Shown here piece by piece: positions 14,576 to 21,238 of a stretch of 21,238 bases of DNA. Location: positions 1-21,238 of the forward strand of contig UPXT01000037.1 of the NCBI GenBank assembly GCA_900538365.1. The letters are read 5' to 3'. Within the stretch, counting starts at the first letter, position 1. Each line of letters starts with the position of its first letter. A program made the position numbers and the translations under genes. Source of the stretch: an uncultured Acidaminococcus sp. GTDB taxonomy: Bacteria > Bacillota > Negativicutes > Acidaminococcales > Acidaminococcaceae. The notes below the pieces were generated by a model. That model was given only the letters and a program-made list of their open reading frames with translations. It was not told the DNA's origin and searched no databases.

Positions 14576-14602
14576 GGCGCGCCTTTCGTGGAGCGCCTTT
14601 TT
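14576..14602 (+). terminator. Intrinsic terminator after the PHP gene
   Basis: GGCGCGCC and GGAGCGCC pair with one internal mismatch around a 6-nt loop and are followed by a five-T stretch from 14598. It ends the walJ-to-PHP transcript. The right arm AGCGC can instead pair with GCGCT at 14608-14612, so an alternative fold exists. Confidence 0.7.
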
Positions 14603-14634
14603 CTTTAGCGCTGTTAAGAAAAGGGGAGAGCAAC

Positions 14635-15762
14635 ATGACAAAAGCTAAGGTTTATATGACGGATTTTCGTGTTCCTGTGGGACTTAGCCTGCCGGAAAAG
14701 CTCAAACGTCTGTGCCGTCGAGCGGGCCTGGAAAAGGAAATCGATTTTGAAGGAAAATTTACGGCCATCAAGATGCATTTTGGGGAACTGGGCAATCTAG
14801 CATCCCTGAGGCCTCAGTATGTCCATGCTCTGGCGGACCTTGTAAAGCAAGCGGGCGGCCTCCCCTTTTTGACAGACTGTAATACCCTATATCCCGGCAG
14901 CCGTAAAAATGCGCTGGAACATCTTGAATGTGCCGCCTTAAATGGCTATAACCCAACCACAACGGGCTGTCAGATCCTCATTGGTGATGGCCTGCGTGGC
15001 ACCGATGAAGTGGAGGTCCCGGTTCCAAGTGGGGAGTATATCAAGAAGGCAAAGATTGGCCGCGCCATCATGGACGCTGACGTCTTCATCAGTTTGGCAC
15101 ATTTCAAGGGCCACGAAGCAACGGGGTTTGGCGGTGCCATCAAGAATATCGGCATGGGCTGCGGAAGCCGGGCCGGCAAGATGGAACAGCACTCTTCTGG
15201 AAAACCTGTTGTCGATGAGTCACTTTGCCGTGACTGCAAACGCTGCGCCAAGGAATGCGGTTCGGATGCCATTACTTACGAAAAGGGCAAGGCTCATATC
15301 GATAAGACGCGATGCACTGGCTGCGGCCGCTGTATCGGGGCTTGTTCCTTTGATGCCATTGAAACCGTGGAATGGGATGCCAACGAGCTGCTTGATCGTA
15401 AGATGGCGGAATATGCCTTGGCCGTCGTTTATGGCCGGCCTGCTTTCCATGTGAACCTCATTGTCGACGTGTCGCCCAATTGTGACTGTCACGGAGAAAA
15501 TGATGCGCCCATCCTGCCTAACATCGGCATGTTTGCGTCCTTTGATCCTGTCGCCTTGGACCAGGCCTGTGCGGATGCCTGCCTTGCTGCTTTTCCCCTT
15601 ATGAACAGCCAGCTTTCTGACCATCTGGCCGAAAAGGGATGGGAGAGCCATCACGATCATTTTCTTGACAGCAACCCTCGTGTCGATTGGAAAACGACGT
15701 TGGAGCATGCAGAAAAAATCGGCCTTGGCACCCGCGACTATGAACTTGTGGTCATGAAATAA
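14635..15762 (+). CDS. DUF362 domain protein with 2x[4Fe-4S] ferredoxin module
   Basis: This 375-residue protein has an N-terminal DUF362 region (KMHFGELGN, the DADVFISLAHFKGHEATGFG stretch, GAIKNIGMGCGSRAGK) and an inserted dicluster ferredoxin: C198, C201, C204, C208 and C227, C230, C233, C237. The C-terminal part (DVSPNCDCHGENDAPILPNI) returns to the DUF362 fold, with a Cys pair that could bind metal. Such proteins are common in anaerobes and are usually annotated as uncharacterised Fe-S or ferredoxin proteins; no reaction is established. It has a GGGGAGAG ribosome site and lies 9 nt before citC, so the two are probably co-transcribed. The link to citrate metabolism is inference from position only. 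Confidence 0.88.
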   Translation: MTKAKVYMTDFRVPVGLSLPEKLKRLCRRAGLEKEIDFEGKFTAIKMHFGELGNLASLRPQYVHALADLVKQAGGLPFLTDCNTLYPGSRKNALEHLECAALNGYNPTTTGCQILIGDGLRGTDEVEVPVPSGEYIKKAKIGRAIMDADVFISLAHFKGHEATGFGGAIKNIGMGCGSRAGKMEQHSSGKPVVDESLCRDCKRCAKECGSDAITYEKGKAHIDKTRCTGCGRCIGACSFDAIETVEWDANELLDRKMAEYALAVVYGRPAFHVNLIVDVSPNCDCHGENDAPILPNIGMFASFDPVALDQACADACLAAFPLMNSQLSDHLAEKGWESHHDHFLDSNPRVDWKTTLEHAEKIGLGTRDYELVVMK

Positions 15763-15771
15763 GGAGAAGTT

Positions 15772-16824
15772 ATGTCCGACTATCAAATCAGCCCCGTCTA
15801 TCCCGGCGATACCCGTACCTTGGCAGATGTCAAGGCCCTGCTGCAGCAGGAAGGAATCCGCCTTGATCCCCATGTGGATTATACTTGTGTCATGTACGAT
15901 GAAGATTATCATGCCATTGCCACGGGCAGCTGCTTTGGCAATACTCTGCGCTGCCTGGCTGTCAGCCATGACCATCAGGGCGAAAGTCTCATGAATGAAA
16001 TCGTGTCCCATCTCATCCAGTATGAATATGATCGGGGAATCATTCACCTCTTCCTTTATACAAAATGTTCATCAGCTCTTTTTTTTGGAGATCTGGGCTT
16101 CCATGAAGTTGCCCGTGTGCCGAATCAGGTTGTCTTTATGGAAAAAGACCCGAATGGCTTTGCCCGCTATTTGGATCACCTGGCGGAAAAAAAGACGCCC
16201 CAGGGGCGCATTGCTGCCATTGTCATGAATGCCAATCCCTTTACCTTGGGACATCGTTATTTGGTGGAGCGGGCCAGTCAGGAAAATGATTGGCTCCATC
16301 TTTTCATGGTCAGTGAAGATGCCAGCTATTTCCCTTATGCGGTCCGCAAGCGGCTCATCAAAGAGGGAACTGCAGACCTTAAGAACATCATTTATCATGA
16401 CAGCGGCCCCTATATCATCAGCAGTGCCACTTTCCCCAGCTACTTTCAAAAAGATGATCTGGCGGTCATAGAAAGTCATGCCAATCTAGACCTTGCTATT
16501 TTTGTAAAGATTGCCGAGCGGCTTGGCATCAAGGCTCGCTATGTTGGGGAGGAACCGACAAGCACTGTCACGCGGCGCTACAATGAAATCATGGCCCAGC
16601 GCCTTCCTGAAGCGGGTATCTGCTGCCGTATCATTCCCCGCAATGAAAAAGGTGGGGAAACGGTGAGCGCCTCAACGGTCCGCCGAGCCCTTCATGATGG
16701 GGATTGGGAGACGGTGGCCCGCATGGTTCCGGAGACTACCTTTGCCTTTCTTAAAAGTGACGAAGCCCGTCCCATTCTGGCCCGCATCTGCAAGGATGAC
16801 CTCAAAAATATTGTTCATTACTGA
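15772..16824 (+). CDS. citC: [Citrate (pro-3S)-lyase] ligase
   Basis: This 350-residue enzyme acetylates the prosthetic group thiol of citrate lyase acyl carrier protein using ATP and acetate, which switches the lyase on. An N-terminal GNAT-like domain (about 1-125) is followed by a nucleotidyltransferase domain with NANPFTLGHRYL at 153-164, where TLGH is the HxGH-type ATP motif, and a C-terminal SASTVRRAL. This order is the CitC layout. AAGGAG precedes the ATG. Citrate lyase genes citD, citE, citF and citX are absent from the window, so this copy is unlinked from its usual target at least on this side. An IS remnant lies about 40 nt downstream. Confidence 0.88.
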   Translation: MSDYQISPVYPGDTRTLADVKALLQQEGIRLDPHVDYTCVMYDEDYHAIATGSCFGNTLRCLAVSHDHQGESLMNEIVSHLIQYEYDRGIIHLFLYTKCSSALFFGDLGFHEVARVPNQVVFMEKDPNGFARYLDHLAEKKTPQGRIAAIVMNANPFTLGHRYLVERASQENDWLHLFMVSEDASYFPYAVRKRLIKEGTADLKNIIYHDSGPYIISSATFPSYFQKDDLAVIESHANLDLAIFVKIAERLGIKARYVGEEPTSTVTRRYNEIMAQRLPEAGICCRIIPRNEKGGETVSASTVRRALHDGDWETVARMVPETTFAFLKSDEARPILARICKDDLKNIVHY

Positions 16825-16865
16825 TATCAAAGAGGCTGTGAAGAAATGATGGAGTCATTTTGCTG

Positions 16866-16891
16866 TGTACCCCAAAAACTGGACACATATA
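16866..16891. repeat. Terminal inverted repeat of the IS3-family remnant
   Basis: The stretch beginning TGTACCCCAAAAACTGGACA has the usual look of an IS3/IS150-group end (TG..., a run of A, and CTGGACA). It lies just outside the transposase stop codon at 16898, where the terminal repeat is expected. No matching partner repeat is visible on the other side. Confidence 0.6.
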
Positions 16892-16897
16892 AATGAG

Positions 16898-17340
16898 TTA
16901 AATGACATTAGTGGATGTCTCCCGATATATTTCGGGAGGCATCCATTTTGTTTTTTCCTGAATCCTTTCCTTGTTGAAATAGTGAATGTGTTCTCTCACT
17001 GCTTTAGCAAATACCTTGAATAAAGTGTATTCTTTTTCGCTTCCGTAATACATTTCATTTTTCATCCGACCCAAAAAGGTCTCCATAATACTGTTGTCAT
17101 AGCAGTTGCCCTTACGCGACATTGACTGTATAATTCCTTGCTTTTTCAATTCACTTCTGTAAAATTCATGCTGATACTGCCATCCCTGATCCGAGTGCAT
17201 GATTAAACCCTGTAAATTCCTGAATTCTTAAAAGCTCGGTTCAGCATCCTTTTGATTTAATTAAGATTAGGAATCATCGATAAATCATAGGAGATGATTT
17301 CGTTCGTATTCATATCCTGGATGGGGGATCTGAGGAATGG
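16898..17340 (-). pseudogene. IS3-family transposase orfB, C-terminal fragment with frameshift and nonsense mutation
   Basis: The 3' part reads intact from the codon at 17200: HSDQGWQYQ (second catalytic Asp), SMSRKGNCYDNSIMETFLGR (catalytic Glu) and a C-terminal HIHYFNKERIQ with KWMPPEIYR. Upstream the family pattern continues in another minus frame: SPIQDMNTNEIISYDLS, then PNLN, a stop at 17257-17259 where Gln is expected, and IKRMLNRAFKNS. A one-base deletion near 17220-17225 would join AFKNS to RNLQGLI. So at least two inactivating changes are present besides the missing N-terminal part. It is a relic, probably silent. Confidence 0.85.
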
Positions 17341-17352
17341 GAAGTGTGCCAC

Positions 17353-17381
17353 TTGCTATTCCTACTATTTTCGGGTATAAT
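17353..17381 (+). promoter_or_regulatory. Promoter of metK
   Basis: TTGCTA (17353-17358), 17 nt, then a perfect TATAAT (17376-17381). Transcription would start near 17388, about 15 nt before the riboswitch. The -35 lies within about 20 nt of the end of the IS remnant. Confidence 0.82.
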
Positions 17382-17402
17382 AAGTTGTCAAAATTCCATA
17401 TG

Positions 17403-17503
17403 CTCATCAAGAGTGGCGGAGGGAATGGCCCTATGAACCCACAGCAACCATGGCCCTATGGCCAACGGTGCTAAATCCTGCAATGTAATGATTGTAAGAT
17501 GAG
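17403..17503 (+). ncRNA. SAM-I (S-box) riboswitch controlling metK
   Basis: This leader RNA binds S-adenosylmethionine and shuts off metK when SAM is plentiful. Conserved S-box elements are in order: P1 5' arm CTCATC (17403-17408), AAGAG, then GGCGGAGGGAATGGCCC with the kink-turn region, ATGAA.CC, GCAACC, the GGTGC element, then AAATCCTGCA, and P1 3' arm GATGAG (17498-17503). It lies between a strong promoter and an intrinsic terminator directly upstream of metK, a classic S-box target. No methionine transporter or other synthesis gene is linked here. T-box and SAM-II alternatives do not fit this conserved core. Confidence 0.95.
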
Positions 17504-17510
17504 AGAAGAT

Positions 17511-17540
17511 AAGGACTCTCATCGTGAGAGCCTTTTTTTT
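17511..17540 (+). terminator. Riboswitch expression-platform terminator
   Basis: AAGGACTCTC pairs with GAGAGCCTT (one bulged A) around loop ATCGT, followed by a run of eight T. The antiterminator is visible: GATGAGAG (17498-17505), which includes the whole P1 3' arm, is the exact reverse complement of CTCTCATC (17516-17523) in the terminator stem. SAM binding stabilises P1, frees the terminator and stops transcription; without SAM the antiterminator wins. Confidence 0.93.
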
Positions 17541-17556
17541 ACCCAAAGGAGGAATC

Positions 17557-18735
17557 ATGAAAAAATTCTTTACGTCAGAATCCGTAACTGAAGGACATCC
17601 TGACAAAATTGCCGATCAGATTTCTGACGCTGTCCTAGATGCTATCCTTGCCAAGGATCCCTATGCCCGTGTTGCCTGCGAAACGCTTGTGGCAACCGGC
17701 CAGATTCATGTGGTGGGGGAAATTTCTACGGACTGCTATGTTGATATTGCCAAGATTGCTCGTCAGACCGTTATTGATATCGGCTATGACCGTGCAAAAT
17801 ATGGGTTTGATGGATCGACCTGCGGCGTCCTCATTTCCATTGATGAACAGTCCCCGGATATTGCCCAGGGGGTTGATGAATCGGATGAAGCCAAGCAGGG
17901 TAAAGAGGACAGCGATGACAAGATCGGTGCCGGTGATCAGGGCATGATGTTTGGCTATGCCACGGACGAAACTCCGGAATACATGCCTCTTCCCATTTCA
18001 CTCGCCCACCGCTTGGCCCGCCGTCTGGCTGAGGTTCGCAAGAATGGTACCCTGCCTTACCTGCGTCCTGATGGAAAGACGCAGGTGACCGTAGAATATG
18101 AAGGCGACCGTCCTGTTCGCGTCGATACGATTGTTGTGTCGGCCCAGCACAGCGAAGAGATCAGCCAGGAAACCCTGCGCCGGGATATCATGGAACAGGT
18201 CATCCGCCCCATTGTTCCTGAGGGGTTCCTTGATGAAAAAACCAAATACCATATCAATCCGACAGGCCGTTTTGTAATCGGTGGCCCCCAAGGGGACTCC
18301 GGACTGACAGGCCGTAAGATCATTGTTGATACCTATGGCGGCATGGCCCGTCACGGCGGCGGTGCGTTCTCCGGTAAAGATCCAACGAAGGTGGACCGCT
18401 CTGCTGCTTATGCAGCCCGTTATGTAGCAAAGAATGTCGTTGCAGCCGGACTTGCCAAACGCTGCGAAATCCAGCTTGCCTATGCCATTGGTGTGGCTCG
18501 GCCCGTTTCCATCAGCGTCAACACCTATGGAACCGGTGTCATCGATGATGCCAAGATTGCAGATCTCATCGAAGGGACTTTCTCCCTAACGCCGGCAGGA
18601 ATCATTCGCAGCCTTGACCTGCGCAGCCCTATCTACAAACAGACCGCGGCTTACGGACATTTTGGCCGGACTGACATAGACTTGCCTTGGGAACGGCTTG
18701 ATAAAGTGGATGAACTGAAAAAGGCGCTGAACTGA
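17557..18735 (+). CDS. metK: S-adenosylmethionine synthetase
   Basis: This 392-residue cytoplasmic enzyme makes SAM from methionine and ATP. Landmark motifs are present and in order: TSESVTEGHPDKIADQISDA at the N-terminus (ATP and methionine site), GAGDQGMMFGYA in the middle, and GGGAFSGKDPTKVDRSAAYA (phosphate-binding loop) in the C-terminal third. Length is typical. The start at 17557 follows AAAGGAGG by 4 nt; an in-frame start 33 nt upstream would lie inside the terminator and is unlikely. Expression is under the SAM-I riboswitch. priA begins one base after its stop, so priA is probably co-transcribed and therefore also subject to SAM control. Confidence 0.98.
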   Translation: MKKFFTSESVTEGHPDKIADQISDAVLDAILAKDPYARVACETLVATGQIHVVGEISTDCYVDIAKIARQTVIDIGYDRAKYGFDGSTCGVLISIDEQSPDIAQGVDESDEAKQGKEDSDDKIGAGDQGMMFGYATDETPEYMPLPISLAHRLARRLAEVRKNGTLPYLRPDGKTQVTVEYEGDRPVRVDTIVVSAQHSEEISQETLRRDIMEQVIRPIVPEGFLDEKTKYHINPTGRFVIGGPQGDSGLTGRKIIVDTYGGMARHGGGAFSGKDPTKVDRSAAYAARYVAKNVVAAGLAKRCEIQLAYAIGVARPVSISVNTYGTGVIDDAKIADLIEGTFSLTPAGIIRSLDLRSPIYKQTAAYGHFGRTDIDLPWERLDKVDELKKALN

Positions 18736-18736
18736 T

Positions 18737-21133
18737 ATGGATTATGCAAAGGTTGCTGTCAACCTGCCCGTTAAGAACCTCTTCCGGCAATTTACCTACA
18801 AGGTTCCTCCCAGCCTGGACTTTATTGGCGAGGGCTGGCGGGTTGTGGTACCTTTTGGGCGGCAGCTCCTGGAAGGCTTCATCGTGGAAGCCGATGAAGC
18901 TCCTGATACCAGCCTTGACATTAAACCCATTGTCGACGTCGTCGGGACGGAACCTTGGTTTGACGAGGAAATGCTGAAAACGGCCCACTGGATTGCCCAG
19001 TACTATCTCTGCCCTTTGGCAGAGGCCTTGCGGCTTTTTATCCCTGGCAAAAAAAGCATTGCTGCCGTAGGCCGCTACTGTGCTGAGCCCGGCGCAGAAG
19101 GGCTCCTTTCCGAAAGGGAAAGGAGCCTCTACACCTATTTAGCCCAAAATGGGGCCATGACACGCCGGGAGATTGCCCGCCTTGAAGAGGGAGAAGGGGC
19201 CCTTAAAGGACTGATCACTAAAAAAGCGGTTTCCTTGACCTATGAAGTCACCTATAAACTTAAGGAAAAATTTGAACGGACCGTTGCGCTTTCAAAGGAG
19301 GGGCTCGCTCAAAAAGAAGCGGGGACCTTGCGCGGAAAAAGCCAGGTCCTTGCCCTTTCCCTTCTGAAAGGAACAGATCCGCTTCCTGTGCGTGTTCTCG
19401 AGGATCATGGCGTATCAGCGGGTGTTATCCGGAACCTTGTGGCAAAGGGCATCCTCAGTGAAGGAAAGCAGCGGGTCCTACGCGACAGCTATCATGCTGC
19501 CGCTGCGCCCAAGGATGAAATCATCCTTACTGATGAGCAGCAAGCGGCCATCAATGCCATCGAAACCTGCCGCAAAAAGGGAACATTCCATACGTTTCTT
19601 TTGCGTGGTGTGACCGGAAGCGGAAAGACCGAAGTCTATCTGCGCCTGACCGATAAGGCTCTGGGCGATGGAAAACAAGTCATGGTTCTTGTGCCTGAAA
19701 TTGCCCTTACGGGCCAGATCGTGAAGCGATTCAGGTCCTGGTTTGGCGATGCCGTTGCCGTAGCCCATTCCAAATTATCTGCATCGGAACGGGCTGATGT
19801 CTGGGACCGGATGAGAAAGGGAAAGGCCCGCGTCCTGATTGGCGTTCGCAGTGCCGTTTTTTGTCCATTTAAGGATTTAGGACTTGTCATCATCGATGAA
19901 GAACACGAAAGCACCTATAAGCAGGAAGAACGGCCAGGCTACAACGCCCGCCTCGTTGCTCAAGTAAGGGCCAACGCCCACGGTGCGCCTGTCGTCTTGG
20001 GCAGTGCAACACCGGACCTGGAAACGTACTACTGGGCCCAAAAAGGACGCTATACGGAGCTTGTCATGAATGAGCGTGCCCATAAGGGGGCTCATCTGCC
20101 GGCCGTTTCCATTGTCGATATGCGGGAAGAACTGCAAAAAGGCAATAAAAGCGTCTTTTCCGATGCGCTCCGTGATGCTGTTGAAGAGACTGTCAAGTCC
20201 GGTGAGCAGGCCATTATCCTGCTTAACCGTCGCGGGTTTTCGACCTTTGTCATGTGCCGTGACTGCGGTGAATCAATCCAGTGCCCCAACTGTGCTGTTG
20301 CCCTTGTGTATCATGCTAAACAGGCACAGCTTGTCTGTCATTACTGCGGACACACGGAACCGGTGCCGAAGGTCTGCCCCAAATGCGGGAGCAAACGAAT
20401 CCGTTTTTTCGGAACCGGAACGGAAAAAGCAGAAGAGAGCCTCAGGGTCCTCTGCGAAGGCATCCGTCCCTTGCGGATGGATCAGGATACGACGGCAAGG
20501 AAATTTTCCCATGAAAAGATCATGCGCGCTTTTTGCAGCGGCGAGTACAATGTCCTTTTAGGGACACAGATGGTTGCCAAGGGACACGATGTGCCCAATG
20601 TGACCCTCGTCGGAATCCTTTCGGCCGATTCCACCCTCAACCTGCCTGATTTCCGCAGCGGTGAACGCTGTTTTGCCCTTTTGACACAGGCGGCCGGCCG
20701 TGCCGGGCGGGGGGATAAGCCGGGACGTGTTATTTTTCAGGCCTATGATGCGGAAAATCCTATCCTGCGCATGGCGGCCGAACAAGATTACGTGTCCTTT
20801 GCCCGGGATGAGCTGCAGCAGCGTCAGGACCTTGAATACCCGCCGTTTGTGACCATGCTGAAGATGATGGTTCATCACGAAAGTGAGACAAAAGCCTTGG
20901 AACTTGCCCAGCGCTTTGTCAATGCCTTGGAAGCCTTTCAGTTGGAGTCCAAGGTGTCGGCTCAGATCCTGGGGCCTTTTCCGGCCCTTGTGCCCGTTGT
21001 CAGCAGGGTCTGGCGCGTCAACGTTCTTATCAAGAGTCCGCGTATGAAGCCAATCAAGGACTGGATCCGGGCTTCTGGATTCCTGGAAAATGGAAACCTA
21101 TATTTTGATGTCGATCCCATCAGTGTTATCTAA
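18737..21133 (+). CDS. priA: Primosomal replication restart helicase PriA
   Basis: This 798-residue 3'-5' superfamily 2 helicase recognises stalled replication forks and reloads the replisome. An N-terminal DNA-binding domain starts at VNLPVKNLFRQFTYKVP. Then come Walker A GVTGSGKT at 291-298, Walker B DEEH at 387-390, LGSATPDLE, and a zinc region with eight Cys (507, 510, 516, 519, 534, 537, 547, 550). Helicase motifs GTQMVAKGHD and QAAGRAGR follow. Full length with an intact C-terminus. No strong ribosome site precedes the ATG, which lies one base after the metK stop, so translation may depend on coupling to metK. Confidence 0.97.
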   Translation: MDYAKVAVNLPVKNLFRQFTYKVPPSLDFIGEGWRVVVPFGRQLLEGFIVEADEAPDTSLDIKPIVDVVGTEPWFDEEMLKTAHWIAQYYLCPLAEALRLFIPGKKSIAAVGRYCAEPGAEGLLSERERSLYTYLAQNGAMTRREIARLEEGEGALKGLITKKAVSLTYEVTYKLKEKFERTVALSKEGLAQKEAGTLRGKSQVLALSLLKGTDPLPVRVLEDHGVSAGVIRNLVAKGILSEGKQRVLRDSYHAAAAPKDEIILTDEQQAAINAIETCRKKGTFHTFLLRGVTGSGKTEVYLRLTDKALGDGKQVMVLVPEIALTGQIVKRFRSWFGDAVAVAHSKLSASERADVWDRMRKGKARVLIGVRSAVFCPFKDLGLVIIDEEHESTYKQEERPGYNARLVAQVRANAHGAPVVLGSATPDLETYYWAQKGRYTELVMNERAHKGAHLPAVSIVDMREELQKGNKSVFSDALRDAVEETVKSGEQAIILLNRRGFSTFVMCRDCGESIQCPNCAVALVYHAKQAQLVCHYCGHTEPVPKVCPKCGSKRIRFFGTGTEKAEESLRVLCEGIRPLRMDQDTTARKFSHEKIMRAFCSGEYNVLLGTQMVAKGHDVPNVTLVGILSADSTLNLPDFRSGERCFALLTQAAGRAGRGDKPGRVIFQAYDAENPILRMAAEQDYVSFARDELQQRQDLEYPPFVTMLKMMVHHESETKALELAQRFVNALEAFQLESKVSAQILGPFPALVPVVSRVWRVNVLIKSPRMKPIKDWIRASGFLENGNLYFDVDPISVI

Positions 21134-21167
21134 GGGCCATTGCAGGGCCATCTGCAATGGCCCTTTT
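21132..21167 (+). terminator. Stem-loop terminator after priA
   Basis: AAGGGCCATTGCAG (21132-21145) and CTGCAATGGCCCTT (21152-21165) form a perfect 14-bp stem with a 6-nt loop; the left arm starts inside the priA stop codon. The T-run is short (four T from 21164), so it may be a moderate terminator or a 3' end stabiliser. I see no gene in the remaining 70 bases. Confidence 0.75.
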
Positions 21168-21238
21168 GGCTTTGCAGCATTGCTGTCCTAAGCGTAAAAT
21201 GTTTCTCGGTAGGGAAAAATAGTCCTTGCAAAATAAAG

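Larger units (their letters stand above)
16864..17345 (-). mobile_element. Decayed IS3-family insertion sequence remnant
   Basis: One terminal inverted repeat is recognisable near 16866. The transposase reading frame runs leftwards on the minus strand and is broken by a premature stop and a frameshift. The 5' half of the element (orfA, the first catalytic Asp region and the other terminal repeat) is missing; the remnant ends close to 17340-17350, directly against the metK promoter. The segment is clearly more AT-rich than its neighbours. It cannot move by itself. Confidence 0.85.

Noticed and set aside
15220..16047. Long minus-strand open frame across the DUF362-citC junction
   Set aside because: It crosses two clear plus-strand genes with conserved motifs and shows no recognisable protein pattern.
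16844..16860. Small AAATGA/TCATTT hairpin after citC as a terminator
   Set aside because: The stem is only 6 bp, AT-rich and has no proper T-run beyond the stem; too weak to call, although citC has no other visible terminator before the IS remnant.
1..21238. CRISPR arrays, tRNA/rRNA genes, toxin-antitoxin pairs, prophage or defence genes
   Set aside because: I saw no regularly spaced direct repeats, no tRNA-like cloverleaf and no related protein families. Nearly all sequence is accounted for by metabolic or housekeeping genes.

Overview
The window looks like ordinary chromosome from a member of the Firmicutes (Bacillota), roughly half G+C by eye. The indicators are a SAM-I (S-box) riboswitch in front of metK, a PerR-type Fur repressor, a walJ(yycJ)/htrA/rlmH block in the order known from Bacillus, and purine-rich Shine-Dalgarno sites before most genes. 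An anaerobic gut member of the Negativicutes, such as the Acidaminococcus group, would fit the ferredoxin-type proteins, the citrate lyase ligase, the Na+-coupled transporter and the putative HtrA lipoprotein. That placement is inference and is not proven here.

Layout. (1) 180-4088, plus strand: M20 amidohydrolase, ketopantoate reductase family protein, SGNH hydrolase, hotdog thioesterase and EFR1-type flavodoxin/ferredoxin. The last four overlap each other by 4 nt. A bidirectional terminator at 4087-4131 separates them from (2) two minus-strand genes: a Na+-dependent NSS transporter and, upstream of it, a small membrane-anchored proline-rich protein. (3) 6312-9725, plus: HAD phosphatase, DUF441 membrane protein, L,D-transpeptidase and MATE exporter. 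(4) 9726-10407: a PerR-like regulator with a strong promoter, a palindromic Fur/PerR-type operator near +1, further inverted repeats and its own terminator. (5) 10547-14536: walJ, an unrecognised secreted protein, an HtrA protease, rlmH and a PHP phosphoesterase, closely packed. (6) 14635-16824: a DUF362/2x[4Fe-4S] protein and an orphan citC. (7) 16864 to about 17345: a decayed IS3-family remnant. (8) 17353-21165: metK promoter, SAM-I riboswitch with terminator and antiterminator, metK, priA and a strong stem-loop.

How the genes work together. Blocks 3 and 5 concern the cell envelope and stress: L,D-cross-linking, drug export, extracytoplasmic proteolysis and the walJ neighbourhood. Blocks 1 and 6 look metabolic and anaerobic (small-molecule hydrolases, CoA thioester hydrolysis, Fe-S electron carriers, citrate lyase activation). 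metK is controlled by SAM feedback through the leader RNA.

I found no CRISPR array, tRNA, rRNA, prophage or defence island. I do not see clear evidence for a wholly new biological system. The least explained items are the five-gene metabolic cluster, the 240-residue secreted protein inside the walJ-htrA-rlmH block, the repeat-rich perR leader, and the small proline-rich membrane protein.
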